8,219 nt of DNA from an uncultured Taibaiella sp. (lineage in GTDB: Bacteria; Bacteroidota; Bacteroidia; Chitinophagales; Chitinophagaceae), in assembly GCA_937871155.1 (NCBI GenBank), contig CALMXV010000187.1, forward strand, positions 1 to 8,219. The letters are read 5' to 3'. This document shows, in pieces, positions 1 through 6,689 of the stretch. Below the pieces are notes generated by a model. The model did no database searches and had not been told where the DNA came from. It was given only the letters and a program-made list of their open reading frames with translations. Each line of letters opens with the position of its first letter. The first letter of the stretch is position 1. Both the position numbers and the translations under genes were made by a program.

Positions 1-2
1 TG

Positions 3-92
3 GATTCAACATCTCTAGAGTTTTTACCATTATTCGCCCGAAAGACTTTGAAGCTTCTAGAAACAAAATTTGGTAGCTTCATTTTGGTTTAA
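3..92 (+). CDS. Possible 3' end of an unidentified gene (partial)
   Basis: The third forward frame is open from the window edge to a TAA at 90-92, giving about 29 residues that end in FGSFILV, and a strong terminator follows at once. This fits the tail of a plus-strand gene convergent with the next one. The call is weak: the second frame is also open to a TAG at 74-76, and a minus-strand ORF could begin with ATG at 82 and leave the window. Codon choice (TTA, GAA, AAA, CTA) slightly favours the third frame. No family is recognisable from so short a tail. Confidence 0.3.
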   Translation, partial: DSTSLEFLPLFARKTLKLLETKFGSFILV

Positions 93-94
93 TT

Positions 95-134
95 AAAAAA
101 GTGCTTTGTATTGATTGACACAAAGCACTTTTTT
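95..134. terminator. Bidirectional rho-independent terminator
   Basis: A perfect 15-bp inverted repeat (95-109 with 120-134, core GTGCTTTGT/ACAAAGCAC) encloses a 10-nt loop. It has an A-run on one side and a T-run on the other, so each strand reads as hairpin plus U-tract. It lies 19 nt past the stop of the minus-strand CXXCH protein gene and just past a possible plus-strand gene end, so it probably serves both directions. Confidence 0.85.
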
Positions 135-153
135 TTGTTTTCTTATAAAGCAA

Positions 154-1275
154 CTAAATCGGCAATAGCTTGGATTGATATAGAATTCTGCCGTTACTCT
201 CTAGTTTAATAATATAAAGCTGTAGCTGTTGAGGCATTTCTAGTCTTACCTGATTATTACCCTTTTTTAGTTGAACGGTTTTCTTTTCAATAACTGACCC
301 ATTCATACTTGATAAAGACAAATTTGCTGTTGCTTGTTGGTCGATATTGGCATTGATCACTAATGAAGAACCTTGTTGGTAATGATAATTATGAAATTCA
401 GGTGATGTTGTTTTTACTTTTATGGTTTTATAATAATGGGTAGAACCGTCAACATCTGTTTGCATAATTCTGTAAAATGTTTGACCATCATAAGGGGCTT
501 TATCTACAAAACTATATGCTGCAAGATTGCCATTAGAAGGGATCTTGTCTGCTAAACTTGAATAGGAAATACCATCAGGGCTCTTTTCAATCGTAAAGAA
601 TGCATTGTTAGTTTCATTAGCTGTAGCCCATTCTAATTCTACATTTCCTTGATGATGGTTGCCTATAAAATATAACCATGTTATTGGCAGTGTAGATTCT
701 GTAATGGTAAGTGAAGTAGATACAACTTGATCACCTGAGCTATTTCCATTTCCATTTACAGTATTGAGCGCTGTATAAAATTTTACTGCACCGGTACCTA
801 ATGTCGGTGCTGTCCAAGGAATGTTTACTTGCGTTGTCAGCTTTGATAGTTTAGTAGTGTGCTCTACATAGTTTCTGCCATTTAATAAAACGTTAGTTGT
901 ATTGACAGGTACGGTTCCCCAGTTATTAATATTGACATTTGTAACGCTTGTAGCACAAGTAGTTTGAAACCCAAACCCACCATTTGTAGCAGTTAATAAC
1001 GATGCAGAGCGTGTAAGTCGAAGCGTATAACTATTTCCGGGAATGTAAGAAGTAACCTGTGTAGCACCTGAATATAATTGAAGGCTAAGAGTGGCATTGT
1101 AATTACTGCCGGTACCATGACAGTTAGTACAAGTGCCTGCATCAAAGCTAGCGCCCGTGACATTGGCGGAGTAGGTTCCTGCTGGGCCAGTTGCAGAGTG
1201 AATTGATATGACGGCAAAGCCTATAAGCAATCCAACAACAATTAAATTTTTAGTAAAAATTTTCATAAACATCAT
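154..1275 (-). CDS. Secreted Reeler/choice-of-anchor V-like protein with one CXXCH motif and a T9SS-like C-terminal domain
   Basis: This is a 373-residue exported protein. Residues 1-28 form a signal peptide (basic start, hydrophobic core VVGLLIGFAVIS). Residues 29-190 resemble the choice-of-anchor V/Reeler group: a GPAGTYSANVTGA start, a CTNCHG motif with C49, C52 and H53, a YVEHTT segment (H139), and a VKFYTALN...NGNGNSSGD stretch. CXXCH is the covalent haem c attachment signature, but haem binding is inferred and this family has no established reaction that I know of. Residues 196-290 form the fibronectin-III-like domain (LPITW..., EWATANETNNAFFTIE) common in large Bacteroidota secreted proteins. 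Residues 300-373 look like a T9SS type A sorting domain but lack the usual YPNP motif, so the signal is degenerate. Three ATGs lie at 1275, 1272 and 1266; the third (MKIFTKN) gives the most usual signal peptide. The gene diverges from the cupredoxin gene. Confidence 0.85.
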   Translation of the reverse strand: MMFMKIFTKNLIVVGLLIGFAVISIHSATGPAGTYSANVTGASFDAGTCTNCHGTGSNYNATLSLQLYSGATQVTSYIPGNSYTLRLTRSASLLTATNGGFGFQTTCATSVTNVNINNWGTVPVNTTNVLLNGRNYVEHTTKLSKLTTQVNIPWTAPTLGTGAVKFYTALNTVNGNGNSSGDQVVSTSLTITESTLPITWLYFIGNHHQGNVELEWATANETNNAFFTIEKSPDGISYSSLADKIPSNGNLAAYSFVDKAPYDGQTFYRIMQTDVDGSTHYYKTIKVKTTSPEFHNYHYQQGSSLVINANIDQQATANLSLSSMNGSVIEKKTVQLKKGNNQVRLEMPQQLQLYIIKLESNGRILYQSKLLPI

Positions 1276-1296
1276 TTTTTATTGTTCGTATTAAAA

Positions 1297-1324
1297 TTAT
1301 TTGATGAGATTCTTTATTTGATGA
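1297..1324. repeat. 11-bp direct repeat in the divergent intergenic region
   Basis: TTATTTGATGA occurs exactly twice, at 1297-1307 and 1314-1324, with starts 17 nt apart. The first copy is 21 bp from the start of the CXXCH protein gene. Such spacing could suit a dimeric regulator, but in AT-rich DNA a short repeat may be chance. Elsewhere in the 231-bp region (1276-1506) I find no strong TAnnTTTG element; TAATTTTA on the minus strand at about 1292-1299 is a one-mismatch candidate that overlaps the first repeat. Confidence 0.4.
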
Positions 1325-1539
1325 AGAACTGTAATGAACTAGGAAAAATGGATGTTGAATCGGAAATAAAAATTTAATACCGCCCAATTACCTCCTCAAT
1401 ATTTTCATTTAACAAGAAACATTAGTCCTTAAAAATTCCTTCTTTATCTCATTATTTCCTTATTCGTTTACTAGGCTAGAGTAATTATTATTTCTTTTAA
1501 ATAATCTTGTTATATCAATCATTCAAAAAAAATATTCTT

Positions 1540-2136
1540 ATGGTAAAATCTTTATTTCTTAAACGTGTCTGTGGATTAGGCTTAGTACTACTAAGTACTT
1601 TTGTAAATGCCCAAACAAAACATACCGTATTGGTAGGTGATAGCTTTTTCAATCCTGCTTCGTTGAACGTTAAGGTAGGTGATACCGTTTCTTGGTCGTT
1701 TATTGGCAATATGCAGAATCATACTACTACTAGTTCTACCATTCCATCCGGAGCGGCAAGCTGGGATCAACCAATTAATACTGCCAATTCTACTTTTAAT
1801 TATGTAGTTACAAAAGCGGGTACCTATAACTTTGTTTGTACACCACATGCATCTTTTATGAAAGGTACTATTACAGCTACTGTTCCTACAGAAGTCGCTA
1901 ACATTTACCTAAATGAAACATACATCTACCCAAATCCAGCTAATAACAGAATAACTATTGCTTCTACGGTTTCTCAAGTAACAGTTATAGATATACAAGG
2001 TCGTATTGTACTAACATGGAACAAAGAGGCTTCATCTAATTCAATAGATGTCTCACATCTTTCTAAAGGGACATACATTCTAAACCTTCAAGTAAAGGCT
2101 CAAAATAAATTAGAAAAGCTTATCATCATAGAATAG
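1540..2136 (+). CDS. Secreted plastocyanin-like cupredoxin with T9SS sorting domain
   Basis: From the ATG at 1540 this is a 198-residue blue-copper-type protein. The frame stays open to a TTG at 1507, but the ATG start gives a normal signal peptide (KSLFLKR, then GLGLVLLSTFVNA, cleavage near AQ), so I prefer it. Residues 27-116 form a cupredoxin fold: FFNPASLNVKVGDTVSW, first ligand His61 in NHTTTS, then CTPHASFM carrying Cys100, His103 and Met107. All four type 1 copper ligands expected for plastocyanin/pseudoazurin-like proteins are present. Residues 127-198 are a canonical T9SS type A domain (YIYPNPANNRITI, IDIQGR, LSKGTYILNLQ, final KLIIIE). The inferred role is one-electron transfer or copper binding at the cell surface or outside it; the partner is unknown. 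The gene stands alone, with its own terminator, divergent from the CXXCH protein gene. Confidence 0.88.
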   Translation: MVKSLFLKRVCGLGLVLLSTFVNAQTKHTVLVGDSFFNPASLNVKVGDTVSWSFIGNMQNHTTTSSTIPSGAASWDQPINTANSTFNYVVTKAGTYNFVCTPHASFMKGTITATVPTEVANIYLNETYIYPNPANNRITIASTVSQVTVIDIQGRIVLTWNKEASSNSIDVSHLSKGTYILNLQVKAQNKLEKLIIIE

Positions 2137-2156
2137 GGGTATCGTGATCATAAGGC

Positions 2157-2194
2157 AAGCCATCTTTCTTCGTTGAGAGGTGGCTTTATTTTTG
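2157..2194 (+). terminator. Rho-independent terminator of the cupredoxin gene
   Basis: A 12-bp stem (2157-2168 with 2175-2186, including T-G wobbles) with a TTCGTT loop is followed by a T-rich tract (TATTTTTG). It begins 20 nt after the cupredoxin stop codon. Confidence 0.85.
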
Positions 2195-2210
2195 TAAATA
2201 CTATTAAATA

Positions 2211-2248
2211 AAAAAACTCTTTATAGTATTACGTATAAAGAGTTTTTT
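2211..2248. terminator. Terminator downstream of tRNA-Gln, readable on both strands
   Basis: A perfect 15-bp inverted repeat (2211-2225 with 2234-2248, core CTCTTTATA/TATAAAGAG) with an 8-nt loop has an A-run at one end and a T-run at the other. On the minus strand it lies 4 nt past the 3' end of tRNA-Gln, so it most likely ends that transcript. On the plus strand it backs up the cupredoxin terminator. Confidence 0.85.
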
Positions 2249-2252
2249 TTAG

Positions 2253-2323
2253 TAGTTCCACCAGGATTCGAACCTAGACTAACTGAACCAAAATCAGTTG
2301 TGCTGCCATTACACAATGGAACT
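2253..2323 (-). tRNA. tRNA-Gln (anticodon UUG)
   Basis: The minus strand folds into a full cloverleaf of about 71 nt. The acceptor stem is AGTTCCA/TGGAACT. The D stem is GTGT/GCAC with loop AATGGCA. The anticodon stem is ACTGA/TCAGT with loop TTTTGGT, placing TTG at positions 34-36. The variable region is 4 nt, and the T arm is CTAGG-TTCGAAT-CCTGG. The discriminator base is A. CCA is not encoded and would be added after transcription. It has its own promoter and terminator, so it is probably a single-gene transcript. Confidence 0.95.
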
Positions 2324-2339
2324 ATCCATAAATGGGATG

Positions 2340-2369
2340 CAAATGTAAACATTAAGTTTAAATAGCCAA
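2340..2369 (-). promoter_or_regulatory. Bacteroidota-type promoter of tRNA-Gln
   Basis: Read on the minus strand, TTG (2369-2367) is followed after exactly 19 nt by TACATTTG (2347-2340), a perfect match to the TAnnTTTG -7 element of the phylum's primary sigma factor. The -7 element ends 16 nt before the tRNA 5' end, which fits transcription starting just upstream of the mature tRNA. Confidence 0.75.
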
Positions 2370-2442
2370 AAATTCAATTCTATATTTTTAAAAAAATATT
2401 TCTTGTTCTTTCATAAAAAACTTCTCAAAAAGAGAATCATTC

Positions 2443-2473
2443 GTGGTAATCTCATTTTTAGTATTTAGGTTTG
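2443..2473 (+). promoter_or_regulatory. Probable promoter of the mrdA-rodA-hydrolase operon
   Basis: TAGGTTTG at 2466-2473 matches the TAnnTTTG -7 element exactly and lies 40 nt before the mrdA ATG. The -33 region is weak: GTG at 2443-2445 stands in for TTG, with a 20-nt spacer. A small inverted repeat, TTCTC-AAAAA-GAGAA (2422-2436), lies just upstream and could be a regulator site. Confidence 0.55.
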
Positions 2474-2513
2474 TACGTCTTTTTGTTTTCCCAAAAATCC
2501 AACACTTTACTAT

Positions 2514-4538
2514 ATGTCTGTAGCGGCAAATCCCCGCGCACTTGTTATAAAGTTAATGTTTATCGGCACGGCTGTTGTGATTCTATTGCGGCTACTTTTC
2601 TTACAGCTTTTTGAAGACAAGTATAAAATAATGGCTGATGATATAGCCATTTACAAAAAGGTAGTTTTCCCCCCAAGAGGTACCATATTAGATAGAAAAG
2701 GAAAGACCATGCTCTATAATAGACTGGCTTTCGACTTAACCGTTACTCCGAATAAAATCAACAAAAACCTTGATACTACTGAGCTTTGCAATGCGTTAGG
2801 TATTGATAAAACACAGTTTAATAAATTGCTTCAGCGTGTCATTATTAAAAATGGTTATCGTCGCCCTGGTACCTTCATTGAGCAACTGTCTGATGAACAA
2901 ACTGCACGTTTTAAAGAAAACATGTACCTATTTGATGGCTTTGAATTATTGGAAAGAAGTATAAGAGAGTATCCAAACTCTAGTGCAGGCTTAGTTTTAG
3001 GATATGTAGGTGAAGTCTCTCCTGGAATGTTGAAACGCGATAGATATTCTTCTTATACCCAAGGGGACTATGTAGGTATGAGTGGACTAGAAAATGGTTA
3101 TGAAGAAGTTTTACGTGGTACACGAGGCGTTTATTTCTATGAAAGAGATAATCATAATCGGCTTACTGAGTCTTATAAAAAAGGCTCAATGGATACACAA
3201 GCAATCGCCGGTAGGTCATTAGAGCTTTACCTAGATGCAGAAATTCAAGAATATGTAGAAAAGCTCATGAAGAACATGGTGGGAAGTGCTGTAGCCATCG
3301 ACCCTAAAACAGGCGGTATCATTTGTATGGTGAGCGCTCCTAGTTATGACCCAAACCTACTTAGAGGGCGTGACCGTTCTAAAAATTATGCTGCACTAAA
3401 CAATGATTATAAAAAACCTCTTTTTAATAGAGCCACTCAAGCGGCTTATCCACCAGGCTCTACTTTAAAGCCTATGACGGCTTTAATTGCATTAGATGTT
3501 GGTGTTATCACACCTTCCTTCGGATACCCGTGTGGTGGCGGCTATTATGCTTGTGGAAAACGAATAGGTTGTACTCATAGTGGTGGTGGTCATGCTGCCA
3601 ATCTTCGACTAGCACTTGCCTATTCATGCAACTCTTACTTCGTACACATCATGCGATTGATAGAAGATGCTAAAAAGTTTGGGAACGTAAAACGAGGCTT
3701 AGAGGCTTGGCATGACTATAGTTGGAATTTTGGTTTTGGACACCCAACAGGTATAGATATCCCTTATGAAAAAGGTGGAATACTTCCAGACTCTTCTTAC
3801 TATAATAAACTTTATCATGGCTCTTGGAATTCTTGCACCAATTTATTTGTTGGTATGGGGCAAGGGGAAATTTCATTGACCCCTTTACAAATGGCAAATG
3901 CTATGTGTATCATTGCCAATCATGGATATTACTATACACCACATTTTGTAAAGTCAATTGGTGGTAATCCAAAGGATACCTTATTGACTCCTTACTTAAA
4001 AAAACATAAAGTAACTAGAATCTCTGATAGTTCTTTTGCCATTGTTGCTCTTGGTATGCAAGATGTAGTAACCCATGGAACCGGCAAAATAGCCCAGCTT
4101 CCTAATATTAATATTTGTGCAAAAACAGGTACTGTAGAAAACAAAGCTGCAATTGATGGTGTAGCAGTAAAAATGCAAAACCACTCTGCATTCGTTGCTT
4201 TTGCTCCTCGAGAAAATCCAAGAATCGCTGTAGCGGTGATGGTAGAAAATGCAGGCTATGGCGCTACTTGGGCCGGCCCAATAGCCAGCCTTATCATTGA
4301 AAAGTATTTGACGGACTCCATTTCTACAAAAAGAAAATATTTAGAAACGAAACTGATGAATGCCAATCTTATTAACCCGTACTTGCCTAAAATAGAAGCA
4401 GCACAACGCTTTAGAGATAGTATGAGATATGAAATGCGATTGGTAAATAAAAAATTAGAAGAACGAGAAAAATATGTGAAAGACTCATTATTAATCCGAC
4501 ATTATTTCGAAAAAATATATGGCAAAAAACTCCCTTAG
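2514..4538 (+). CDS. mrdA: Penicillin-binding protein 2, peptidoglycan D,D-transpeptidase of the elongasome
   Basis: This 674-residue class B penicillin-binding protein crosslinks new peptidoglycan during cell elongation, together with RodA. A single N-terminal membrane anchor spans about residues 11-31. The pedestal domain (about 50-230) opens with PPRGTILDR (53-61) and includes GLENGYEEVLRG. The transpeptidase domain (about 255-600) has all three catalytic motifs: STLK with nucleophile Ser316 and Lys319, SCN at 371-373, and KTG at 537-539. Between the first two motifs is a Cys/His-rich loop (C340, C347, C353, H355, H360), where PBP2 of other bacteria can bind zinc. A charged, probably helical tail (about 605-674) follows the catalytic domain and is longer than in enterobacterial PBP2. 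The ATG at 2514 places the anchor correctly and lies 40 nt after a good -7 element. rodA follows 7 nt after the stop, so the two are co-transcribed. The mre genes that often precede mrdA are not directly upstream. Confidence 0.95.
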   Translation: MSVAANPRALVIKLMFIGTAVVILLRLLFLQLFEDKYKIMADDIAIYKKVVFPPRGTILDRKGKTMLYNRLAFDLTVTPNKINKNLDTTELCNALGIDKTQFNKLLQRVIIKNGYRRPGTFIEQLSDEQTARFKENMYLFDGFELLERSIREYPNSSAGLVLGYVGEVSPGMLKRDRYSSYTQGDYVGMSGLENGYEEVLRGTRGVYFYERDNHNRLTESYKKGSMDTQAIAGRSLELYLDAEIQEYVEKLMKNMVGSAVAIDPKTGGIICMVSAPSYDPNLLRGRDRSKNYAALNNDYKKPLFNRATQAAYPPGSTLKPMTALIALDVGVITPSFGYPCGGGYYACGKRIGCTHSGGGHAANLRLALAYSCNSYFVHIMRLIEDAKKFGNVKRGLEAWHDYSWNFGFGHPTGIDIPYEKGGILPDSSYYNKLYHGSWNSCTNLFVGMGQGEISLTPLQMANAMCIIANHGYYYTPHFVKSIGGNPKDTLLTPYLKKHKVTRISDSSFAIVALGMQDVVTHGTGKIAQLPNINICAKTGTVENKAAIDGVAVKMQNHSAFVAFAPRENPRIAVAVMVENAGYGATWAGPIASLIIEKYLTDSISTKRKYLETKLMNANLINPYLPKIEAAQRFRDSMRYEMRLVNKKLEEREKYVKDSLLIRHYFEKIYGKKLP

Positions 4539-4545
4539 GTTTTAA

Positions 4546-5871
4546 ATGGCAAAAGAAAACACCTCTTCTTTCAATAGGATTGATGGCATTACCCTCTTGC
4601 TTTATTTTATGTTAGTAGCTATTGGCTTACTCTCCGTTTTTTCTGTAGAATATAGAAGCGCCGACCCCAATCTATTTGCCATGAGTAAAGGGTTTATGAA
4701 GCAATTTATGTTTTTTGGAGTTGCGATATTTGTTGGTGTTATTATCTTTTTTACAGACAGTAAATTCTTTTCTTCATTCGCCTATTTATTTTATGCTATT
4801 GGAATATTCTTATTAATCATTACCATTTTCTTAGGCAAAGATGTAAAAGGGTCACACTCATGGTTGGGTGTTGGTGGCATTGCTTTTCAGCCGGGCGAAG
4901 TATCTAAAATCTTTACGGCATTAGCACTTTCAAAATTCCTTTCCTCACCTGATACCAATTTTAAAACCCTTAAACATCGATTAATAGGTACAGGCCTAGC
5001 CTTGCTTCCCTGCGCTATCATTATCCTTCAAGACGAAACCGGTTTGGCACTAGTTTACTTTTCATTTTTCTTGGTAATGTATCGCGAAGGTCTTCCCAAC
5101 ATCGTCATGATTATTGCAATCTCCATAATAGTATTGACGTTGGCATCCTTGCTTATCGATAAGGCAATTTTACTTTACATTATTTTGGGGTTAACTTTAA
5201 TTGCTGCTTATTTTATTCGTCATGCTTTAAAACGCGACATGGGAGTAAGAATCATTTTGATAGGCATCTTTTCCATTTGTATTTTGTTTTCTCAAGTTGC
5301 AGTTCCATTTGTATTCACCCATGTCATGAAAGGATATCAGGTAGATAGAATATACTCTATGATAGGACGTGAAGTGCCGGAAGATTATCAATCAAAAACA
5401 ACTGAAGGAGGAAAGAAAAAATCAGGCAATGCCTCTGATTATAATGTTACCCAATCAAAAATAGCTATTGGATCGGGTGGCTTATTGGGTAAAGGTTTTT
5501 TAAATGGTACATCTACCAAAAACGATTTTGTACCAGAGCAAAATACCGACTTTATATTTTGCGCAGTAGGTGAACAGTTTGGTTTTGTTGGCAGCCTCAT
5601 ACTTATTGGCATTTATGTTTCATTGCTGTTTCGAATTATGTTTTTAGCAGAGCGGCAACGTTCTGCTTTTAGTAGGATTTATGGTTATTGTGTTGCTTCA
5701 ATCTTTTTCTTTCATTTTGCTATCAACCTATCAATGACTATAGGGTTAGCGCCGGTGATTGGTATAACTTTGCCATTGTTAAGCTATGGCGGTTCTTCAC
5801 TTTTATCCTTTAGTATTTTACTTTTTATATTGCTAAGACTTGATGTAGATCGACAAGCGATGATTCGATAA
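4546..5871 (+). CDS. rodA: RodA, SEDS-family peptidoglycan glycosyltransferase
   Basis: This 441-residue polytopic membrane protein (about ten hydrophobic segments) polymerises lipid II into glycan strands for the rod complex, paired with PBP2. SEDS hallmarks are HSWLGVGGIAFQPGEVSKI (102-121, with Glu118 in the QPxE motif), LQDETGLALVYFSFF (161-175), QSKIAIGSGGLLGKGF (303-318), FVPEQNTDFIF (328-338), and the family signature GLAPVIGITLPLLSYGGSS (400-418). The segment between DRIY (267-270) and DYNVTQSKI (298-306) is a polar, lysine- and glycine-rich loop (about residues 274-297), about 15 residues longer than in E. coli as I recall it. The catalytic aspartate normally found there in DPLG cannot be assigned with certainty: Asp298 and Asp280 are candidates. 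The gene starts 7 nt after mrdA, and the hydrolase gene follows after 10 nt. Confidence 0.95.
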   Translation: MAKENTSSFNRIDGITLLLYFMLVAIGLLSVFSVEYRSADPNLFAMSKGFMKQFMFFGVAIFVGVIIFFTDSKFFSSFAYLFYAIGIFLLIITIFLGKDVKGSHSWLGVGGIAFQPGEVSKIFTALALSKFLSSPDTNFKTLKHRLIGTGLALLPCAIIILQDETGLALVYFSFFLVMYREGLPNIVMIIAISIIVLTLASLLIDKAILLYIILGLTLIAAYFIRHALKRDMGVRIILIGIFSICILFSQVAVPFVFTHVMKGYQVDRIYSMIGREVPEDYQSKTTEGGKKKSGNASDYNVTQSKIAIGSGGLLGKGFLNGTSTKNDFVPEQNTDFIFCAVGEQFGFVGSLILIGIYVSLLFRIMFLAERQRSAFSRIYGYCVASIFFFHFAINLSMTIGLAPVIGITLPLLSYGGSSLLSFSILLFILLRLDVDRQAMIR

Positions 5872-5881
5872 CAATATTTTT

Positions 5882-6625
5882 ATGACATCCATTTTCCCAT
5901 TATCAGAAGGGGTTTTCACTATTGGTCACGATAAAATATTTCGACCTTTTGACCCACAAAAAGATAACTTAAACGACCGACCTATTGGCTCTTTATTAGT
6001 TGAAGTACAGCCTTTCCTAATAGTAACTGAATCAGATGTTATGTTATTTGATACAGGGCTAGGTTTTGAAATAAATGGTGAACTACAAATACATCAAAAC
6101 CTAAGAAACCATGGGTATCAGCCAGAAGATGTAACCAAGGTTTTCATGTCTCATTTACACAAAGACCATGCTGGAGGAGTATCCTATAAGAATCATATAG
6201 GCCAAGTAAAGCTTTCTTTTCCTGAAGCCATTTATTATGTGTTCAAATCAGAGGCTGATATAGCTATGCAAGATCATTCGCTTTCTTATATAAAAGAGGA
6301 AATAAGCCCTTTGCTCAACTCAGAACAGGTAGTATGGCTTAGTGGTGACTCTGGAAAAATAGATGCATCCGTCCAATTCTTTCATAGTGGTGGGCATTGT
6401 AAACACCATATTGTTTATTTATTAGATGATGGAACAGATAAGATTTTCTTTGGCGGAGATGAGGCGCCGCAATTAAAACAAATGAAAATAAAGTATGTTG
6501 CTAAGTATGATTATGATGGTAAAAAAGCAATGGAACTTAGAGAGCATTATGCTCAAAAGGGTAAAGAAGAAGGATGGAAATTTTTATTTTATCATGATGT
6601 AAAAATGCCGGTAGCTTCACTTTAA
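5882..6625 (+). CDS. Metallo-beta-lactamase-fold hydrolase, substrate unknown
   Basis: This 247-residue soluble protein has no signal peptide or membrane segment, so it should be cytoplasmic. The two-metal site of the metallo-beta-lactamase superfamily is complete: SHLHKDHAGG gives His91, His93, Asp95 and His96, then His172 (GGHCKHH), Asp193 (FFGGDE) and His238 (FYHDV). Asp57 in MLFDTGLG is the usual conserved N-terminal Asp. The overall layout resembles the group containing AHL lactonases and glyoxalase II-like enzymes, but the usual GHTxGH is GHCKHH here and no substrate can be assigned. It is not likely to be a secreted beta-lactamase. It begins 10 nt after rodA and ends at a terminator, so it is probably the last gene of the mrdA-rodA operon. 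Whether it serves cell-wall synthesis or only shares the transcript cannot be told from the sequence. Confidence 0.85.
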   Translation: MTSIFPLSEGVFTIGHDKIFRPFDPQKDNLNDRPIGSLLVEVQPFLIVTESDVMLFDTGLGFEINGELQIHQNLRNHGYQPEDVTKVFMSHLHKDHAGGVSYKNHIGQVKLSFPEAIYYVFKSEADIAMQDHSLSYIKEEISPLLNSEQVVWLSGDSGKIDASVQFFHSGGHCKHHIVYLLDDGTDKIFFGGDEAPQLKQMKIKYVAKYDYDGKKAMELREHYAQKGKEEGWKFLFYHDVKMPVASL

Positions 6626-6640
6626 TTTTTCTAATAAAAC

Positions 6641-6674
6641 AAAAACGGTGCCCTTATTTAAGAGTACCGTTTTT
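6641..6674. terminator. Bidirectional terminator between convergent genes
   Basis: An inverted repeat of 15 positions with one mismatch and one G-T wobble (6641-6655 with 6660-6674, core AACGGT/ACCGTT) has loop ATTT, an A-run on one side and a T-run on the other. It lies 15 nt past the hydrolase stop and 15 nt past the stop of the minus-strand outer-membrane protein gene, so it can end both transcripts. Confidence 0.88.
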
Positions 6675-6689
6675 TATATATACTTATGT

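Noticed and set aside
993..1217. Open frame of 74 codons in another frame of the CXXCH gene.
   Set aside because: It lies wholly inside a gene with recognisable domains and has no start signal of its own.
1250..1397. Minus-strand AGGAGG followed by a TTG-started 45-codon ORF overlapping the start of the CXXCH gene, as a possible leader peptide.
   Set aside because: The spacing from AGGAGG to TTG is only 3 nt, Bacteroidota rarely use Shine-Dalgarno signals, and the predicted peptide shows no leader-like features; probably chance.
1507..1539. TTG at 1507 as the start of the cupredoxin gene.
   Set aside because: The ATG at 1540 gives a normal signal peptide at once, while the TTG start would add 11 residues before it.
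1515..1848. Minus-strand open frames inside the cupredoxin gene.
   Set aside because: They are antisense shadows of a gene with clear copper ligands and sorting domain, and their translations match no family.
2382..2400. AT-rich near-palindrome upstream of the mrdA promoter as a terminator or origin element.
   Set aside because: It is only A/T runs with no GC stem, so self-complementarity is expected by chance.
3670..4184. Minus-strand open frames inside mrdA.
   Set aside because: They overlap the catalytic domain of PBP2 and show no protein-like composition.
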